Assembly (NCBI GenBank): GCA_013213875.1
Contig: JABSSV010000011.1
Coordinates: forward strand, 21,726 to 43,790
Direction of reading: 5' to 3'
DNA length: 22,065 nucleotides
Origin: Lysobacterales bacterium
GTDB taxonomy: Bacteria; Pseudomonadota; Gammaproteobacteria; Xanthomonadales; SZUA-36
Made by a program: the position numbers and the translations under genes
The notes under the pieces: model-generated
Told to the model about the DNA's origin: nothing
Database searches by the model: none
The model's input: the letters and a program-made list of their open reading frames with translations, nothing else
Part shown: in pieces, positions 21,477-22,065 of the stretch
Layout: each line of letters opens with the position of its first letter
Position numbering within the stretch: position 1 is the first letter of the stretch

Positions 21477-22065
21477 CCCCGGCAGACACCAGTAGGATCA
21501 CCATTGCCGGTGCCGGTCTGGCCGGTTCCCTGCTGGCCTTACTACTGGCCCAGCGGGGCTACTCGGTGCAGCTTATCGAGCGCAATCCAGATCCTCGCCT
21601 GGCGGGTCCCCAGAGCGGACGTTCCATCAATCTGGCCCTGGCGGAGCGCGGCCGTCATGCGCTGCGGCAAGCCGGTGTCCTGGCAGCGGTAGACCAGTTC
21701 ACGCTACCCATGCGGGGCCGCATGATGCACTCCGAATGGGGTGAGTTGACGGCCCAAAGCTACGGCGCCAGCGAAGATGAGGTGATCTGGTCCACGCACC
21801 GGGCTGATTTGAATCTCCTGCTGCTGAACGCGGCTGAGGCTACGGGACAGGTCGAACTGCGCTTCGAGCATAAGATCGAGCGCATCGACTGGGCGCAGCA
21901 GACCTTACATTTCAGCACCCAGCCCACCCTGCCCTTCGAGGTGCTGCTGGCGGCTGATGGTGCCGGCTCGGCCGTGCGCCGGGCCATGGACGCGGCCGCA
22001 CCGTTAGGTGTCCGTGAGGAGCTGCTTGATCACGGCTACCTTGAGCTGACCATACCCGCGAGCGA
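21473..22065 (+). CDS. kmo: Kynurenine 3-monooxygenase, 5' part (cut by window end)
   Basis: FAD- and NADPH-dependent hydroxylase making 3-hydroxykynurenine. The first 197 codons are present. They show the FAD motif GAGLAG (13-18) with E36 at the end of the second strand, GRSINLALAERG (49-60) and MRGRMMH (80-86) characteristic of KMO. STHRADLNLLLL, the flavin motif LLAADGAGSAVRRAM and HGYLELTIP near the cut end also match. The start is GTG at 21473, whose TG is shared with the kynU TGA; a later start would lose the FAD motif. About 250 further residues are expected beyond the window. The frame is open to the edge. Confidence 0.94.
   Translation, partial: MTPADTSRITIAGAGLAGSLLALLLAQRGYSVQLIERNPDPRLAGPQSGRSINLALAERGRHALRQAGVLAAVDQFTLPMRGRMMHSEWGELTAQSYGASEDEVIWSTHRADLNLLLLNAAEATGQVELRFEHKIERIDWAQQTLHFSTQPTLPFEVLLAADGAGSAVRRAMDAAAPLGVREELLDHGYLELTIPAS

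Noticed and set aside
1..22065. Mobile elements, prophage, CRISPR, tRNA or rRNA genes
   Set aside because: No transposase, integrase, regular spaced repeats, CCA-ended cloverleaf or rRNA-like stretch was seen; gene content is metabolic and housekeeping throughout.

Overview
The window looks like a chromosomal segment of a GC-rich gammaproteobacterium. Features recalled from family knowledge rather than searched point towards the Xanthomonadales or a neighbouring lineage: a class I ketol-acid reductoisomerase with SQGRAH and RPxGPT motifs, ilvC behind an attenuator, a cyclase-type formamidase candidate next to kynU and kmo, and the yajC-secD-secF / tgt / queA block. Coding density is high. I see no insertion sequence, prophage gene, CRISPR array, tRNA or rRNA.

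Region 1 (1-1550) is a divergent branched-chain amino acid control region. Leftward lies a promoter, a short peptide gene with eleven consecutive Leu/Val/Ile codons, mutually exclusive RNA pairings and an intrinsic terminator, then ilvC (biosynthesis). Rightward, an extended -10 promoter and a hairpin-rich untranslated leader of about 138 nt precede leucine dehydrogenase (degradation).

Region 2 (1551-8716) is a rightward leucine/branched-chain catabolic operon: leucine dehydrogenase, isovaleryl-CoA dehydrogenase, acetyl-CoA acetyltransferase, methylcrotonyl-CoA carboxylase beta subunit, methylglutaconyl-CoA hydratase, an HSD10-type short-chain dehydrogenase, and a small unknown protein. The biotin-carrying carboxylase alpha subunit and HMG-CoA lyase, needed to finish leucine breakdown, are absent here.

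Region 3 (8754-12876) holds an MscS channel, a DUF6498-like membrane protein, the glutathione-dependent formaldehyde detoxification pair (class III alcohol dehydrogenase and S-formylglutathione hydrolase, overlapping by one base), and a convergent alkyltransferase-like DNA repair protein.

Region 4 (13034-19300, leftward) contains queA, a CmoB/DUF1698-like methyltransferase, tgt, yajC, secD and secF: queuosine tRNA modification followed by the Sec accessory complex.

Region 5 (19399-22065, rightward) is a kynurenine cluster: a cyclase-family putative formamidase, kynU and the 5' part of kmo, each overlapping the next and so probably translationally coupled. kmo runs off the right edge.

The best second-look items are the ilvC attenuator with a possibly leaderless peptide gene, the structured leucine dehydrogenase 5' leader, the methyltransferase between queA and tgt, and the unusual formamidase candidate. 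All calls come from reading the sequence and recalled family motifs; no search or folding program was run.
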